A program made the translations under genes and the position numbers. 64,000 nt of DNA from Planctomycetota bacterium (GTDB lineage: Bacteria; Planctomycetota; Phycisphaerae; WQYP01): assembly GCA_021819825.1 (NCBI GenBank), contig JAKAEZ010000002.1, forward strand, positions 124,001 through 188,000. Reading direction: 5' to 3'. This document shows positions 41,737 through 50,776 of this stretch, in pieces (positions within the stretch are counted from its first letter, which is position 1; every line of letters begins with the position of its first letter). The notes beneath the pieces were generated by a model that saw only the letters and a program-made list of their open reading frames with translations, searched no databases and was not told the DNA's origin.

Positions 41737-44169
41737 TCAATACCGCGCGGAATCGCCATTTTGGCCATGGCCCAGGCGCACGGGTGCCAAAGCGCCTGAG
41801 CGATCGGCTAATCTCCCATGCCCGGCGTGACCAAGCGATTCCGGAAATGCCACAATCAACGGCTCCCCGGTGTGCTGCCATTCAACACGCCACCCTTCCG
41901 GTGTTTCCCCCGACTCGCGGCCATTAATGACATCCCTAACGGCGCGGCAATGCCGCAGCGTCACGCTTACACACTTCGCTTTGCCATCCGATTTGAAAAC
42001 AATCTCACCGGGTCGGCGCTGCACATGAAAGACCGCCTCCTCTGCGTTGACTGCCGCCACACGCACATTACGTTCGGTGCCCACATCCAGATCAAATATA
42101 TCCAGCGTTAGCGGCTCCCCACACGACCAATGCGGTCGTTGCGTTTCGCCGGAAATCGGGATAATGGAATTGGCCTTCACAAATAGCGGCAATTCCATAA
42201 AGTTCATTTGTTCCCGTCTCCAACTGCCGCCTTCCACCACCCGGTTGGTCAGTAAATTGGTCCAATATCCCTGCGGCAGATAATATTCCGCCACGCCGTC
42301 GGCACGGAATATCGGCGCGACCAATATGGATGCACCGAGCATATATTGCCGGTCTAAATATCGGCATGCCGGATCGTCCGGATATTCCAATACCATGGCC
42401 CGCAACACCGGCCAACCATATTGCGCGGCATCTTGCGCGGCGGAATAAAGATAGGGGAAAAGTCGGTTTTTTAATGCCGTAAAATGCCGCATGACATCTA
42501 CCGATTCTTCATCAAACAACCACGGCACCCGGTACGATTCCGATCCGTGCAGTCGGCTATGGGTAGACAACAACCCAAACGCAATCCAGCGCTTATACAA
42601 CCCCGCATCCGCTTTGCCCGTGAATCCTCCGATGTCATGACTCCAGAATGCCGGGCCGGACATGCAGAAGCTTAGGCCTCCGCGAAGATCCTCCGCCATG
42701 GATTCAAACGTAGCTTCGCAATCACCACCCCAGGAAACGGGGAATTTCTGAATGCCGGTTGTGCCCGATCTGCCGAATACCAGTGCCTGGCCTTGGCCAT
42801 GACGCTTTTCCAGCAGTTCAAATACGCACTTGTTATACAGATAACTATAATAGTTGTGCATATTTTCCGGATCAGAGCCATCAAAATACTCAACCCCATC
42901 GGTTGGAATATATTCACCAAAATCCGTCTTAAAGGCGTCCACACCCATGTCCAGCAGCGACTGCAGCTTGCCGCAATACCACTGTCGCGCAGCGGGATTG
43001 GTAAAATCCACCAGCGCCATGCCGGGCTGCCAGGCGTCGCGCTGAAATACCGAACCATCCCGCCGGCGGATGAAATAGTTATTTTTTCGCCCTTCCGTAA
43101 ACAGCACAGAAAGTTGGGATATATATGGATTAATCCATACACATATTTTCAACCCTTTGGCTTTCAGGCGTTTAAGCATCCCTTCCGGATCGGGAAAGGC
43201 CGTGCGATCCCACTGAAAGTCGCACCATTGCCGCTCTTTCATCCAGAAACAGTCGAAATGAAATACGCTTAATGGAATGCCGCGCCGGGCCATGCCATCG
43301 ACAAATTCCATCACAGTTTTCTCATCATATCGGGTGGTAAACGAGGTGCTAAGCCACAAGCCAAACGACCATGCGGGCGGCACCGCGGGACGTCCGCTTA
43401 ACAAGGTGTACTTACTTAAAACGTCTTTCAGGTCCGGCCCATGGAACAGGTAATAATCCAAGGCCTCTCCGGGAACGCTAAATTGCATTTGCGAGACACG
43501 CTCAGTGCCAATTTCAAAATCCACTTTTCCCGGCGAATTCACCAGTACGCCATAGCCGCGGCTCGACAGGTAAAAGGGTATGTTTTTATACGCCAAGTCA
43601 CTGGCGGTACCGCCGTCCTCATTCCAGATGACCACGTTCTGCCCGTTTTTTACAAGTGGGCCGAAGCGTTCCCCCAACGCATAAATGCACTCCCCCACGG
43701 CCATGGTCAACCGCTGCATCATAAACGCGCCCGAGGCCTGAACCTGCATGTATCCAAGGCTTTCAGGACCGGCCTGGGTAATGACATTCCCCTGCGAGTC
43801 CAGAAAGTGCATGCCCCAACTTTCTTTATCGATGCGGACCGTCAGATTACCGGTCGTTAAAAGAATCTCCGTCGGCTGATCTTTCACCGCCCAATTGGAA
43901 CTGGCCGCCTGATAATCCAAATCAAACCCGGCAGGTAACGCGTCGGCTGGTTTGTGATGATGAATTTGCACACGCGCAACATCAGGCATGGGAGAGGAAA
44001 TACATAATTCCAGAATCGTTCCTTCAAACCTATCAGCCCCTTGCGTTCCGGCGTGGTCCAGTGTCCAGAGCCGAACGGCATTTTTTTCAATACGGTGGCG
44101 ATAAAGTCTCTTGGCCACGGATGGGGTTACCTCAGGTCGCCACCGCCATGCACCATGCCTGAATTTCAT
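41737..44169 (-). CDS. yicI: Alpha-xylosidase, GH31, YicI type
   Basis: YicI-type enzymes remove alpha-xylose from the non-reducing end of xyloglucan oligosaccharides in the cytoplasm. This 810-residue protein (ATG 44169) has no signal peptide. It matches E. coli YicI closely over long stretches: ERFGPLVKNGQNV, AYKNIPFYLSSRGYGVLVN, PPAWSFGLWLSTSFTT and FHFDCFWMKERQWCDF. The nucleophile is in AFKTDFGE (Asp about 416, the same number as in YicI), and the acid/base in WGGDCEA (Asp about 483). A C-terminal tail of about 30 residues after the last beta domain is not conserved. Together with secreted GH74 it suggests outside cutting and inside trimming; released xylose would enter via xylulokinase. 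Confidence 0.94.
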   Translation of the reverse strand: MKFRHGAWRWRPEVTPSVAKRLYRHRIEKNAVRLWTLDHAGTQGADRFEGTILELCISSPMPDVARVQIHHHKPADALPAGFDLDYQAASSNWAVKDQPTEILLTTGNLTVRIDKESWGMHFLDSQGNVITQAGPESLGYMQVQASGAFMMQRLTMAVGECIYALGERFGPLVKNGQNVVIWNEDGGTASDLAYKNIPFYLSSRGYGVLVNSPGKVDFEIGTERVSQMQFSVPGEALDYYLFHGPDLKDVLSKYTLLSGRPAVPPAWSFGLWLSTSFTTRYDEKTVMEFVDGMARRGIPLSVFHFDCFWMKERQWCDFQWDRTAFPDPEGMLKRLKAKGLKICVWINPYISQLSVLFTEGRKNNYFIRRRDGSVFQRDAWQPGMALVDFTNPAARQWYCGKLQSLLDMGVDAFKTDFGEYIPTDGVEYFDGSDPENMHNYYSYLYNKCVFELLEKRHGQGQALVFGRSGTTGIQKFPVSWGGDCEATFESMAEDLRGGLSFCMSGPAFWSHDIGGFTGKADAGLYKRWIAFGLLSTHSRLHGSESYRVPWLFDEESVDVMRHFTALKNRLFPYLYSAAQDAAQYGWPVLRAMVLEYPDDPACRYLDRQYMLGASILVAPIFRADGVAEYYLPQGYWTNLLTNRVVEGGSWRREQMNFMELPLFVKANSIIPISGETQRPHWSCGEPLTLDIFDLDVGTERNVRVAAVNAEEAVFHVQRRPGEIVFKSDGKAKCVSVTLRHCRAVRDVINGRESGETPEGWRVEWQHTGEPLIVAFPESLGHAGHGRLADRSGALAPVRLGHGQNGDSARY

Positions 44170-44531
44170 ATCACACACCCGTTACAATCGATTTTTGAAT
44201 CGGCTATCGACGATCCTGCCATTAAATCGGCACAACCCCGTTGATTAGGCGACTGTTTTACCAGCCTTCAGGCGGTAATGGCGAGGAGCGCTGGCGTTAT
44301 AGCAACGTGCAGATCTGCCCGCATTCCGCGCATGTTATTAACCGCTCTCTTTTTCCACGGACGGCCGATAATCTAGTGCCCAACGGAACCAATCCGCCGC
44401 CGAACCTTGAACATTTAGTTTACAGCGGGCCAAGGCTTCCGCCACTACGTACAGCGCAAAAGTTTTTACCACCAGCGCAAAAGTGAACTTTGCATCGCCA
44501 TGCGTCAGTGCGCGTAATTGCCAGGTTGCCA

Positions 44532-44549
44532 CGGCCATTACTCGGACAG
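44532..44549 (+). repeat. Single-end copy of the dispersed inverted-repeat element
   Basis: CGGCCATTACTCGGACAG matches 18 bases of the right end of the 282-bp element (27087-27104) and then diverges. No matching partner end was found nearby. Confidence 0.7.
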
Positions 44550-44642
44550 TCACTCAGGCTCTGTCCCATCAAGAATTTAGGGCAGATCCCCCAAACCACA
44601 CCTCTCGCGGCCATACGGCCTCACTGGAGCGTAGCGATATTT

Positions 44643-44741
44643 CCGGGCGGGCAGCGACATTGATGGCATCATTGTCGGCGATAAGAGAATGGTTTCTCTT
44701 GGAACAGGCGCTCCAGTGGCCTGACCGGATTTATTGCCACT
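44643..44741 (+). repeat. Dispersed ~105-bp repeat, copy B
   Basis: This is the most diverged of three related intergenic copies. It shares CCGGGCG(A/G)GC with copy A at its start, GA(T/C)GGCATCATTG in the hairpin core and CCGGATTTATTGCCAC at its end. Same orientation as copies A (24612) and C (54518). Confidence 0.6.
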
Positions 44742-44841
44742 CTTCTCCCTGCCTACCCATTGTTTATCCGCACCGGCCCCGAGGCTTAAACGTGACGGTA
44801 ATCAGCTGACCGTATTCATCGGCGGCAGAATACCTGCTAGA

Positions 44842-45996
44842 TTATTCCAGCGCCTGATGGCGGCGAAATGCGGCGGGGGTTTCACCGGTGACTTGCCGAA
44901 AGACGCGGCAAAGGCGGCCCGCGCTGCTGAATCCGCTGCGTTGTGCCACTACAGAAAGTTTAATATCCGTGGTAACCAGAAGGTTTTTCGCGCGCGCGAT
45001 ACGACATCGCTGAACTTCATCAAGAATACTACGGCCAATAAGCTCGCGGAAGCGGTGCTCCAATGTACGCCTACGGGTGGGCACCATTCGCAGCACTTCG
45101 GTAACGCCAATTCCACGGTGAGCGTTGGTCTGAATAAATCTGACGGCGGATAAGACCTCGGTGTCCTCAATGGCAAAAATGTCCGTGGATTGTCGCTCCA
45201 CCACCCGCACGGGTTGTAAAAGCAACGGATTGGCAACACGTTTGCCCTCCATGAGTTCTGCCAACGCCTTTCCGGCCTCCCACCCGATCCGCTCGGCACC
45301 GGTATTAATGCTGGACAGTGGGGGCCGTGACATTTGGCAGAGAAGTTCCTCATCGTCAACTCCAAGAATGGCCGCTTGATCCGGGACTCGAATTCCCTCC
45401 TGATTACACAATTCCGAAAGTGTCAGCGCCCAGTCATCGTCAATCGCAAAAATTCCGACGGGCTTCGGAAGCTCACGCAGCCATTTACGCAATGTTTTGT
45501 CCGGCGTGGTACGGAACGCCACCGACCATGAGACAGTTGGCCGGGCCACTTCACCGATTCTGAAACAGTTTACGTTGGCGGCGGCAAGAGCCGCGACAAA
45601 TCCATCGCGCCGTTCGATGGCAAATTTTGCTGAGGTTTCACCGATAATAGCCAGATTTTTAAATCCCCGCTGCAATAAATACTCGGCGGCCATTCGTCCA
45701 ACCGCAACATCATCTATGCTCACGCGGGTTGAATCAGGAAGGTCAAACCAGTTGAAGACATCAATGGTTGGCAACGAAAATCCTCGCAGCAACTGTTTTA
45801 CGCTCTGATCATGGTAGCCGACCACAATTCCATCAGGGCACCACCTGTGAAGCGCTTGCAGTTCTTTGGATTTTAATTCACAGCCTTGATATAACCAATT
45901 GGGGCGCGTTTCCATGAATCGCAAAAGTCCTCGAATTACATCTTCTCTGTAACCAACGGCCAGTTCGATGACGATGGCGATACGCTTCGCGGTCAT
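44842..45996 (-). CDS. XylR-type transcriptional regulator (periplasmic-binding plus AraC domains)
   Basis: This 384-residue protein joins a LacI/periplasmic-binding-like sugar sensor (residues ~1-275: start MTAKRIAIVIELAVGYREDVIRGL, GIFAIDDDWALTLSELC, AAILGVDDEELLCQMSRPPLSSI) to a C-terminal AraC double helix-turn-helix (IARAKNLLVTTDIKLSVVAQRSGF, then RLCRVFRQVTGETPAAFR). ATG 45996 has TTGGAG seven bases upstream. This fused type is best known as XylR of E. coli, an activator responding to xylose, and is abundant in planctomycetes. Its position beside the GH74/GH31 genes makes it the likely switch for xyloglucan use. Confidence 0.92.
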   Translation of the reverse strand: MTAKRIAIVIELAVGYREDVIRGLLRFMETRPNWLYQGCELKSKELQALHRWCPDGIVVGYHDQSVKQLLRGFSLPTIDVFNWFDLPDSTRVSIDDVAVGRMAAEYLLQRGFKNLAIIGETSAKFAIERRDGFVAALAAANVNCFRIGEVARPTVSWSVAFRTTPDKTLRKWLRELPKPVGIFAIDDDWALTLSELCNQEGIRVPDQAAILGVDDEELLCQMSRPPLSSINTGAERIGWEAGKALAELMEGKRVANPLLLQPVRVVERQSTDIFAIEDTEVLSAVRFIQTNAHRGIGVTEVLRMVPTRRRTLEHRFRELIGRSILDEVQRCRIARAKNLLVTTDIKLSVVAQRSGFSSAGRLCRVFRQVTGETPAAFRRHQALE

Positions 45997-46598
45997 GGAT
46001 ATCTCCAAGTTATCAGTTGCCACAGCGTACCCCACGTTAACTATGCCGGTCAAACGGCCCGCAGATAAGTTACTGCGGATTCACTTGGCGGCAGGGAACT
46101 GCTCGGCCCCAGGGCATTCCGCATTCCAGGCCACGAACATCTAAGCGTTGGAGTACGTTGACGCATTGGCCGAAAACCGGTAGGAACAACCTCAAATCCA
46201 GGATGAACCCGGCGTCTAAGTCACTTGCGCGAAACGCACATAGTTTTGCCGCGTTAAGCCAATTTGACGAGTTATAGTAAGTTCATTGGCGGAAGCAATC
46301 TGCACGCCAAGATTTTGTAAAATGGCTGTCACCAAAGCAATTCTGCAGAAGGTGGCGGTTAGAAGGTTGGCTGAACAGGAAAGGAGGTTACTGGACCGCA
46401 TGACTCCCGGATCCCATGTGGCCGCCGCAGCTACATGGCCAAGGCGGGTAGCCCTTGAACCGTACGCGGATAAATAAGGTCCGTAATTGCCGCCCGGTTT
46501 TTCGGCCGAGCAGTGCATGCTACGGAGTTAACGCTCCACAATTTCTGACCGCGTGGTTGGGTGGGAGCTGAGGTTCTGACTTTTTTGGAGAAATGACC
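45997..46598. other. Intergenic region between XylR-type and PEP-CTERM genes
   Basis: This 602-base divergent gap should contain promoters for both genes and possibly regulator sites. GCCA-AG-ATTTT-GT-AAAAT-GGC near 46307-46327 can form an imperfect hairpin. A 63-codon frame at 46286-46477 lacks a ribosome site and was not accepted as a gene. Nothing else was recognised. Confidence 0.4.
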
Positions 46599-47372
46599 AT
46601 GTTTTCAAAATTTTCTTTCGCGCGTTATCCCATGTCAAAGGTCTCGGCGGTAGTTGGCATCGCCGTCGCCGGGATAGCACTGTCCACGGCGGGTGCTGAC
46701 GGCGGAACCATTTCCGGCACAATGGCCGCGGCACCGGCAAGTTCGGCCGCCAGCCCCATTGATATCAGTACTGGTGCTTCGGATTGGGTGTATTTCGGTC
46801 TCAACAGCGCCGGCTCATACAGCATTACACCCAGCACCAAGGCGGGTGGCCCGAACTCTTTTAGTGCGTTGACCGGCGGTAATTTAGTCGACGGATTTCA
46901 AAACGGCACCGCTCCACAATACGCAACCGGGCTTAACTTTCTATCCTTCAGTGGCGGATCGCCAACGTCTTCTGACACATCAAATATCTACGCCTATTCG
47001 AGCTTTACACCTTCGTCTTTTTCATTTACCCAGACGCTTCTGGGCTCGTCGGAGGTTATGGACGTTTATCTCAACTCCTACAATGCGAACCATGACATTA
47101 CCGCAAGCCTTAGCTCCGGCGGAAGTTATACCTTCAATAATGCGCTGCCACAAAGCGGCCTCGCCGGTGAGCTTACATTAAATATTGCGGGCGCACCCGG
47201 GGATACACTGACTTTCTCCGACACGGCGGTGAGTACCGGGCAGTTTGCCAATATCGGCATCCAGGCGGTGACTGTCACCGCGGTGCCAGAGCCGACAACG
47301 ATCTGCCTGGTAGCCCTAGCCGGCTCTGTAGCGTTGATTGCCCGGAAAAGAGTGCTACGGAAAAGGGTTTGA
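46599..47372 (+). CDS. PEP-CTERM sorting domain protein
   Basis: This 257-residue exported protein has an N-terminal signal (SAVVGIAVAGIALSTAGA) and a Ser/Thr/Gly/Asn-rich beta-type mature part without cysteines. The C-terminal sorting signal is complete: VPEPTT, a hydrophobic helix (ICLVALAGSVALIA) and a basic end (RKRVLRKRV). PEP-CTERM proteins are processed by an exosortase and sent to the envelope or extracellular matrix. The ATG at 46599 is chosen because GGAG stands eight bases before it; ATG 46593 is too close. A strong terminator follows. The function of the mature part is unknown. Confidence 0.88.
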   Translation: MFSKFSFARYPMSKVSAVVGIAVAGIALSTAGADGGTISGTMAAAPASSAASPIDISTGASDWVYFGLNSAGSYSITPSTKAGGPNSFSALTGGNLVDGFQNGTAPQYATGLNFLSFSGGSPTSSDTSNIYAYSSFTPSSFSFTQTLLGSSEVMDVYLNSYNANHDITASLSSGGSYTFNNALPQSGLAGELTLNIAGAPGDTLTFSDTAVSTGQFANIGIQAVTVTAVPEPTTICLVALAGSVALIARKRVLRKRV

Positions 47373-47380
47373 TGCCTCCC

Positions 47381-47424
47381 AAGGTATGGCCGCAGCCTGG
47401 CCTGAGGCGACGGCCATACCTTTT
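47381..47424 (+). terminator. Intrinsic terminator after the PEP-CTERM gene
   Basis: AAGGTATGGCCG (47381-47392) pairs perfectly over 12 bases with CGGCCATACCTT (47411-47422), and the second arm runs into TTTT. It lies 9 bases after the stop codon. Confidence 0.8.
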
Positions 47425-47493
47425 AGTCAGGCTGTAGTTGTTTTAGCGTCGTTGCCGGACATACAGATGTCCCTATTTTAAGGAGATACATAC

Positions 47494-48363
47494 ATGGCAT
47501 TTCCATTTTCGCAAATGAAACGCGGCTTTACGCTCATTGAACTTTTAGTGGTAATTTCCATTATTTCGCTGTTGATCGCACTTCTGCTCCCCGCGCTTGC
47601 CGCAGCCCAGAAGGATGCCCAAGCGATACAGTGTACGGCAAAACTGCGGTCGTTGGGTCAACTTACAGAAGAATATGTAAACACCAGTGCTGGAATTTAC
47701 CCGTATGGGTACAACGCAGGGACCGGGGCAGGTGACCTTGCAGCCGGCAGCAGTTGGTTCGATATGCTGAATGATTATTATATCGGAAACGTACCTTACG
47801 TCGGATGGTGGAATCTTCCAAACAACTACACCCCGCCAGTTATCCAGAAATGGCAGGGATTATTTTACTGCCCATCGGCGGATATAACGCCCACACTCTT
47901 GCAAGCTGTAGAATATGGTGCCAATCCCAACATATTCGTCTATGTAAACGAGCCAGCTTGGTGGTTTGGCGGCGGACCTGAACCGAGCATGGTCCGAGAT
48001 GCTGAAATCAAATCTCCTTCGCACGTCATTATGATGGGAGATGCCAATCAGGATGCCCCGCAGGGAAGTAGCGAGGCCATATTTAACTGGACAACACCCG
48101 GCTGGCTGCCGACCACCACACCCACGACCGAAGTGATCCCGGCGGGCTGGCCGGAGGGCCAGAGCAACACCGATGCCGAGGACTGGAATACCTGCGGACT
48201 CCGCTATCGGCACGGGCTGACACCGGTCAATGTTCCAGGCCTTGGCGCGGGGTTAGGAGCCTCCAACGCCGACACCGGGTATGCCAATGCGGTCTTCTGT
48301 GACGGCCACGCCGCTCCGGTCCAAGCTAACACGCTACGTTACTATAACGTAACGATCAGGTGA
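47494..48363 (+). CDS. Type II secretion pseudopilin-like protein (prepilin N-terminal domain)
   Basis: This 289-residue protein begins MKRGFTLIELLVVISIISLL at residue 8, the prepilin peptidase cleavage and methylation signal (cut expected between Gly11 and Phe12, with Glu at position +5). The following helix (IALLLPALAAAQKDAQAIQC) and the late motif NAVFCDGHAAPV (the DGH motif) are typical of the large prepilin-like families of Planctomycetota and Verrucomicrobiota. AAGGAG precedes the ATG. Such proteins are numerous in these phyla and usually have unknown cargo. It lies between two hairpin terminators, so it may be its own transcription unit. Confidence 0.88.
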   Translation: MAFPFSQMKRGFTLIELLVVISIISLLIALLLPALAAAQKDAQAIQCTAKLRSLGQLTEEYVNTSAGIYPYGYNAGTGAGDLAAGSSWFDMLNDYYIGNVPYVGWWNLPNNYTPPVIQKWQGLFYCPSADITPTLLQAVEYGANPNIFVYVNEPAWWFGGGPEPSMVRDAEIKSPSHVIMMGDANQDAPQGSSEAIFNWTTPGWLPTTTPTTEVIPAGWPEGQSNTDAEDWNTCGLRYRHGLTPVNVPGLGAGLGASNADTGYANAVFCDGHAAPVQANTLRYYNVTIR

Positions 48364-48437
48364 TATTCCTGACAACACAACAGCGCCAGGTGAGCCAATC
48401 CGGGCCGCCCACCGGGGCCTGAAAGATTCATCGGATA

Positions 48438-48481
48438 GCCAGCCCCCGCGCGGCGAAGTAGGCGGGCCGCAGGGGGCTGGC
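48438..48481 (+). terminator. Hairpin terminator after the pseudopilin-like gene
   Basis: GCCAGCCCCC (48438-48447) pairs perfectly with GGGGGCTGGC (48472-48481) and is followed by TTAATTAG. It stands about 75 bases after the stop codon. Confidence 0.65.
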
Positions 48482-48573
48482 TTAATTAGTCGTTGCACAT
48501 CGGCGGTTAGGCTTGATCGTCTGCGCCCGTATGCCCAAATGTGAAACCTTGGACGCTCTAAAGGAGAATACTT

Positions 48574-50772
48574 TTGTTCAGATCAACTTGCCGGATTGTC
48601 GCTTGCCTCTTGGCGTTCGCGGGCACCGGTACCGCAGCGGCGACTGCTCATACGTTAATTGATGCACGCGTGAGATCCGTTGACGGCTGTCCAAATTTAT
48701 TTATCGCGGGGCGGCGAGTTCCCCCTTTGGCGCTTTACGTCTACATCAATTTTCAATATCAACGGAGCGTAGCGCAATCGGCTGCGGAAATTCGGCTTGC
48801 CGCACAGCGCGGTATTAATATTGTCACATTCCCAGTTGGCCTGCCAAATCCAGCTCATCCGTTTATCCACGATTCCCTGGACCGACTCTGCTCGTTTATC
48901 CTCAAGAACAACCCCAAAGCGTGGTTGTTGCCGCGAGTCTGGTGCGGGGTGCCGGGCTTTGACGCTAGGCATCCATCCCAGTTAGTTAAGTACGCCGACG
49001 GACAACGTCCCCAGTGCTCACCGGCGTCCCGCCTTTGGTACCACGCCGTCGCAAATGACCTTAAAGTATTTATCGCCCACATCAAATCTTCCCCAATTCT
49101 CGCAAGTCGCGTAATCGGTTACCACATCTGCCACGGGAACACCGGGGAGTGGTTTACCCCCAATTATTGGGGACCTATTCGGCCAGGATTTGATTATTCC
49201 AAACCCAATGAGGCGGGTTTCAAAAAATGGCTGCGGCGGCGGTATAAAACAAACGCCGTGCTGCGCGCCGCATGGCACCAAAAGCATATCCGTTTCAGCT
49301 TGGCGGATGTTCCTCCGCCACGAGCCGCCAACGCCTATCCGTTTTATCGCCCTGACGAGCGTCGCTGCATTGACTATATGAGGTATCAAAGCGACATGGC
49401 CGTTCACCGGATATCCCAGTTCGCCAGGGTCATCAAGCGACAAACCGCCGGACATTCTCTGGTTGTAACCTTTTACGGCTACGGATTTTCTCTTCCCACG
49501 CCCAACAGTTCCGATGACGCGCTGGGCAAACTGCTTCGGTGCCCCTACGTTGATGCAGTTGCATGCCCTGTGGATTACGCTTTCCGGCAGCCCGGCGGAG
49601 CACCACCACTCGAGGGGGCGCAGGACAGCGCTGCCCTGCATGGCAAGCTGTGGATGATGGAAGATGACACCAGCACGTTTCTAGATACCACAAAGCATTC
49701 TGGTCCCGGATTTTACGCCCGATGTGCGAATCTCACCCAGACCATTGACGTTCATCGCAGAAATTTCGGCCAGGTGCTGATTCACCGCATGGGAATGTGG
49801 TGGATGGACCTGCAGGGAAAAGGATGGTTAAACAGCAGCGGAATATGGAAAAATATTGGCACGCTACGCAAAATATACGTGAAGTATGGTGGAAAATCCC
49901 CGTACAAGCCTGACGTGGCGGTCATTCTGGACGAGCGGTCTTCCTATTATGCTCGCGTCGGGCCTGTAGACATGCCGCTTTTGGGTGCCCTTACGTTCAA
50001 TCCTGGGCAGTTCTTCCGATGCGGAACCAGTGTTGGATGCTACCTGCTTTCCGATATTGCCAACCGCCATTTTCCACCTGCAAAGGTTATTATTTTCCTC
50101 AACGCCTGGCACGTAAGTGCTGCTTTGCGCAGGGAAATCAAGTCCCAATTGGAATCGCACGGGCGTACGCTCATTTGGCTCTACGGCGCGGGATTCATGA
50201 GGCATGGAAAAATTGACGTGGCCGCCGCCAGTAGGCTTGTCGGCATGGGGTTGCGACTGATGCCACCAAGTGCACTTCCCGGAAGCGAAGTTACCGACGG
50301 AAACAGACTGGGGCTTCCAAAGCAACGTATTTCGGGACTCAACGCCTCAGTTGCCAAGTTTGGAATTTTCAGTCATGCCGCCGATACCCCCAGCTTCGCC
50401 GTGGTGGATCCTTCCGCCATTTCTCTCGCGACGTATGACCATTCCCCTTCCGTCTCGGTTGCCCTGCTGCGGCACAAACAATACACCTCCGTCTTTATCG
50501 GGGATCCACGGCCTTCCGCGGCGTTCTGGAGATCACTTTTCCCACACCTTGGCGTGCCGGTTTACCTGAACACCAACGATGCCTTTGAAACCGATGGAAG
50601 CCTGATGATGATCAGTAGTGATGGCACAGCAGGCGATCGCACCATCACTTTGCCCCACAGAAGTTCCATCTACGATTTGCTGAATGGGAAGTGTTTGGCG
50701 AGCCATGTTAACACCTTCAAGTTCCTCATGCGCCGCTTTCAGACGAAGCTGCTGCGCGTTGTGCCTGGATAA
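48574..50772 (+). CDS. Secreted glycosidase-like protein (GH42/clan A-like)
   Basis: This 732-residue protein starts at TTG 48574, which has AAAGGAG eight bases upstream, and carries a signal peptide (IVACLLAFAGTGTAAATA). The first ~400 residues look like a TIM barrel of GH42/GH14-like type: AAQRGINIVTFPVG, RVIGYHICHGNTGEWFTPN (a Glu in the expected acid/base position), and later KLWMMEDDTSTF (possible nucleophile region). A middle alpha/beta domain resembles the trimerisation domain of beta-galactosidases (DVAVILDERSSYYARVG and VIIFLNAWHVSAALRREIKSQL). A beta C-terminus ends it. A galactosidase role would suit xyloglucan or pectin side chains; the substrate remains open. Confidence 0.7.
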   Translation: MFRSTCRIVACLLAFAGTGTAAATAHTLIDARVRSVDGCPNLFIAGRRVPPLALYVYINFQYQRSVAQSAAEIRLAAQRGINIVTFPVGLPNPAHPFIHDSLDRLCSFILKNNPKAWLLPRVWCGVPGFDARHPSQLVKYADGQRPQCSPASRLWYHAVANDLKVFIAHIKSSPILASRVIGYHICHGNTGEWFTPNYWGPIRPGFDYSKPNEAGFKKWLRRRYKTNAVLRAAWHQKHIRFSLADVPPPRAANAYPFYRPDERRCIDYMRYQSDMAVHRISQFARVIKRQTAGHSLVVTFYGYGFSLPTPNSSDDALGKLLRCPYVDAVACPVDYAFRQPGGAPPLEGAQDSAALHGKLWMMEDDTSTFLDTTKHSGPGFYARCANLTQTIDVHRRNFGQVLIHRMGMWWMDLQGKGWLNSSGIWKNIGTLRKIYVKYGGKSPYKPDVAVILDERSSYYARVGPVDMPLLGALTFNPGQFFRCGTSVGCYLLSDIANRHFPPAKVIIFLNAWHVSAALRREIKSQLESHGRTLIWLYGAGFMRHGKIDVAAASRLVGMGLRLMPPSALPGSEVTDGNRLGLPKQRISGLNASVAKFGIFSHAADTPSFAVVDPSAISLATYDHSPSVSVALLRHKQYTSVFIGDPRPSAAFWRSLFPHLGVPVYLNTNDAFETDGSLMMISSDGTAGDRTITLPHRSSIYDLLNGKCLASHVNTFKFLMRRFQTKLLRVVPG

Positions 50773-50776
50773 ATCC

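Larger units (their letters stand above)
44170..44841. other. Intergenic region between yicI-like and XylR-type genes
   Basis: This 672-base gap separates the yicI start from the regulator's 3' end. It contains a solo end of the 282-bp element (44532-44549), copy B of the dispersed ~105-bp repeat (44643-44741) and a local duplication of CAGCGCAAAAGT (about 44452-44463 and 44474-44485). The yicI promoter should lie near 44200-44300. No gene was recognised. Confidence 0.5.

Noticed and set aside
46286-46477. A 63-codon plus-strand frame in the XylR to PEP-CTERM gap
   Set aside because: No ribosome site, no recognisable domain, and the opposite strand is equally open.
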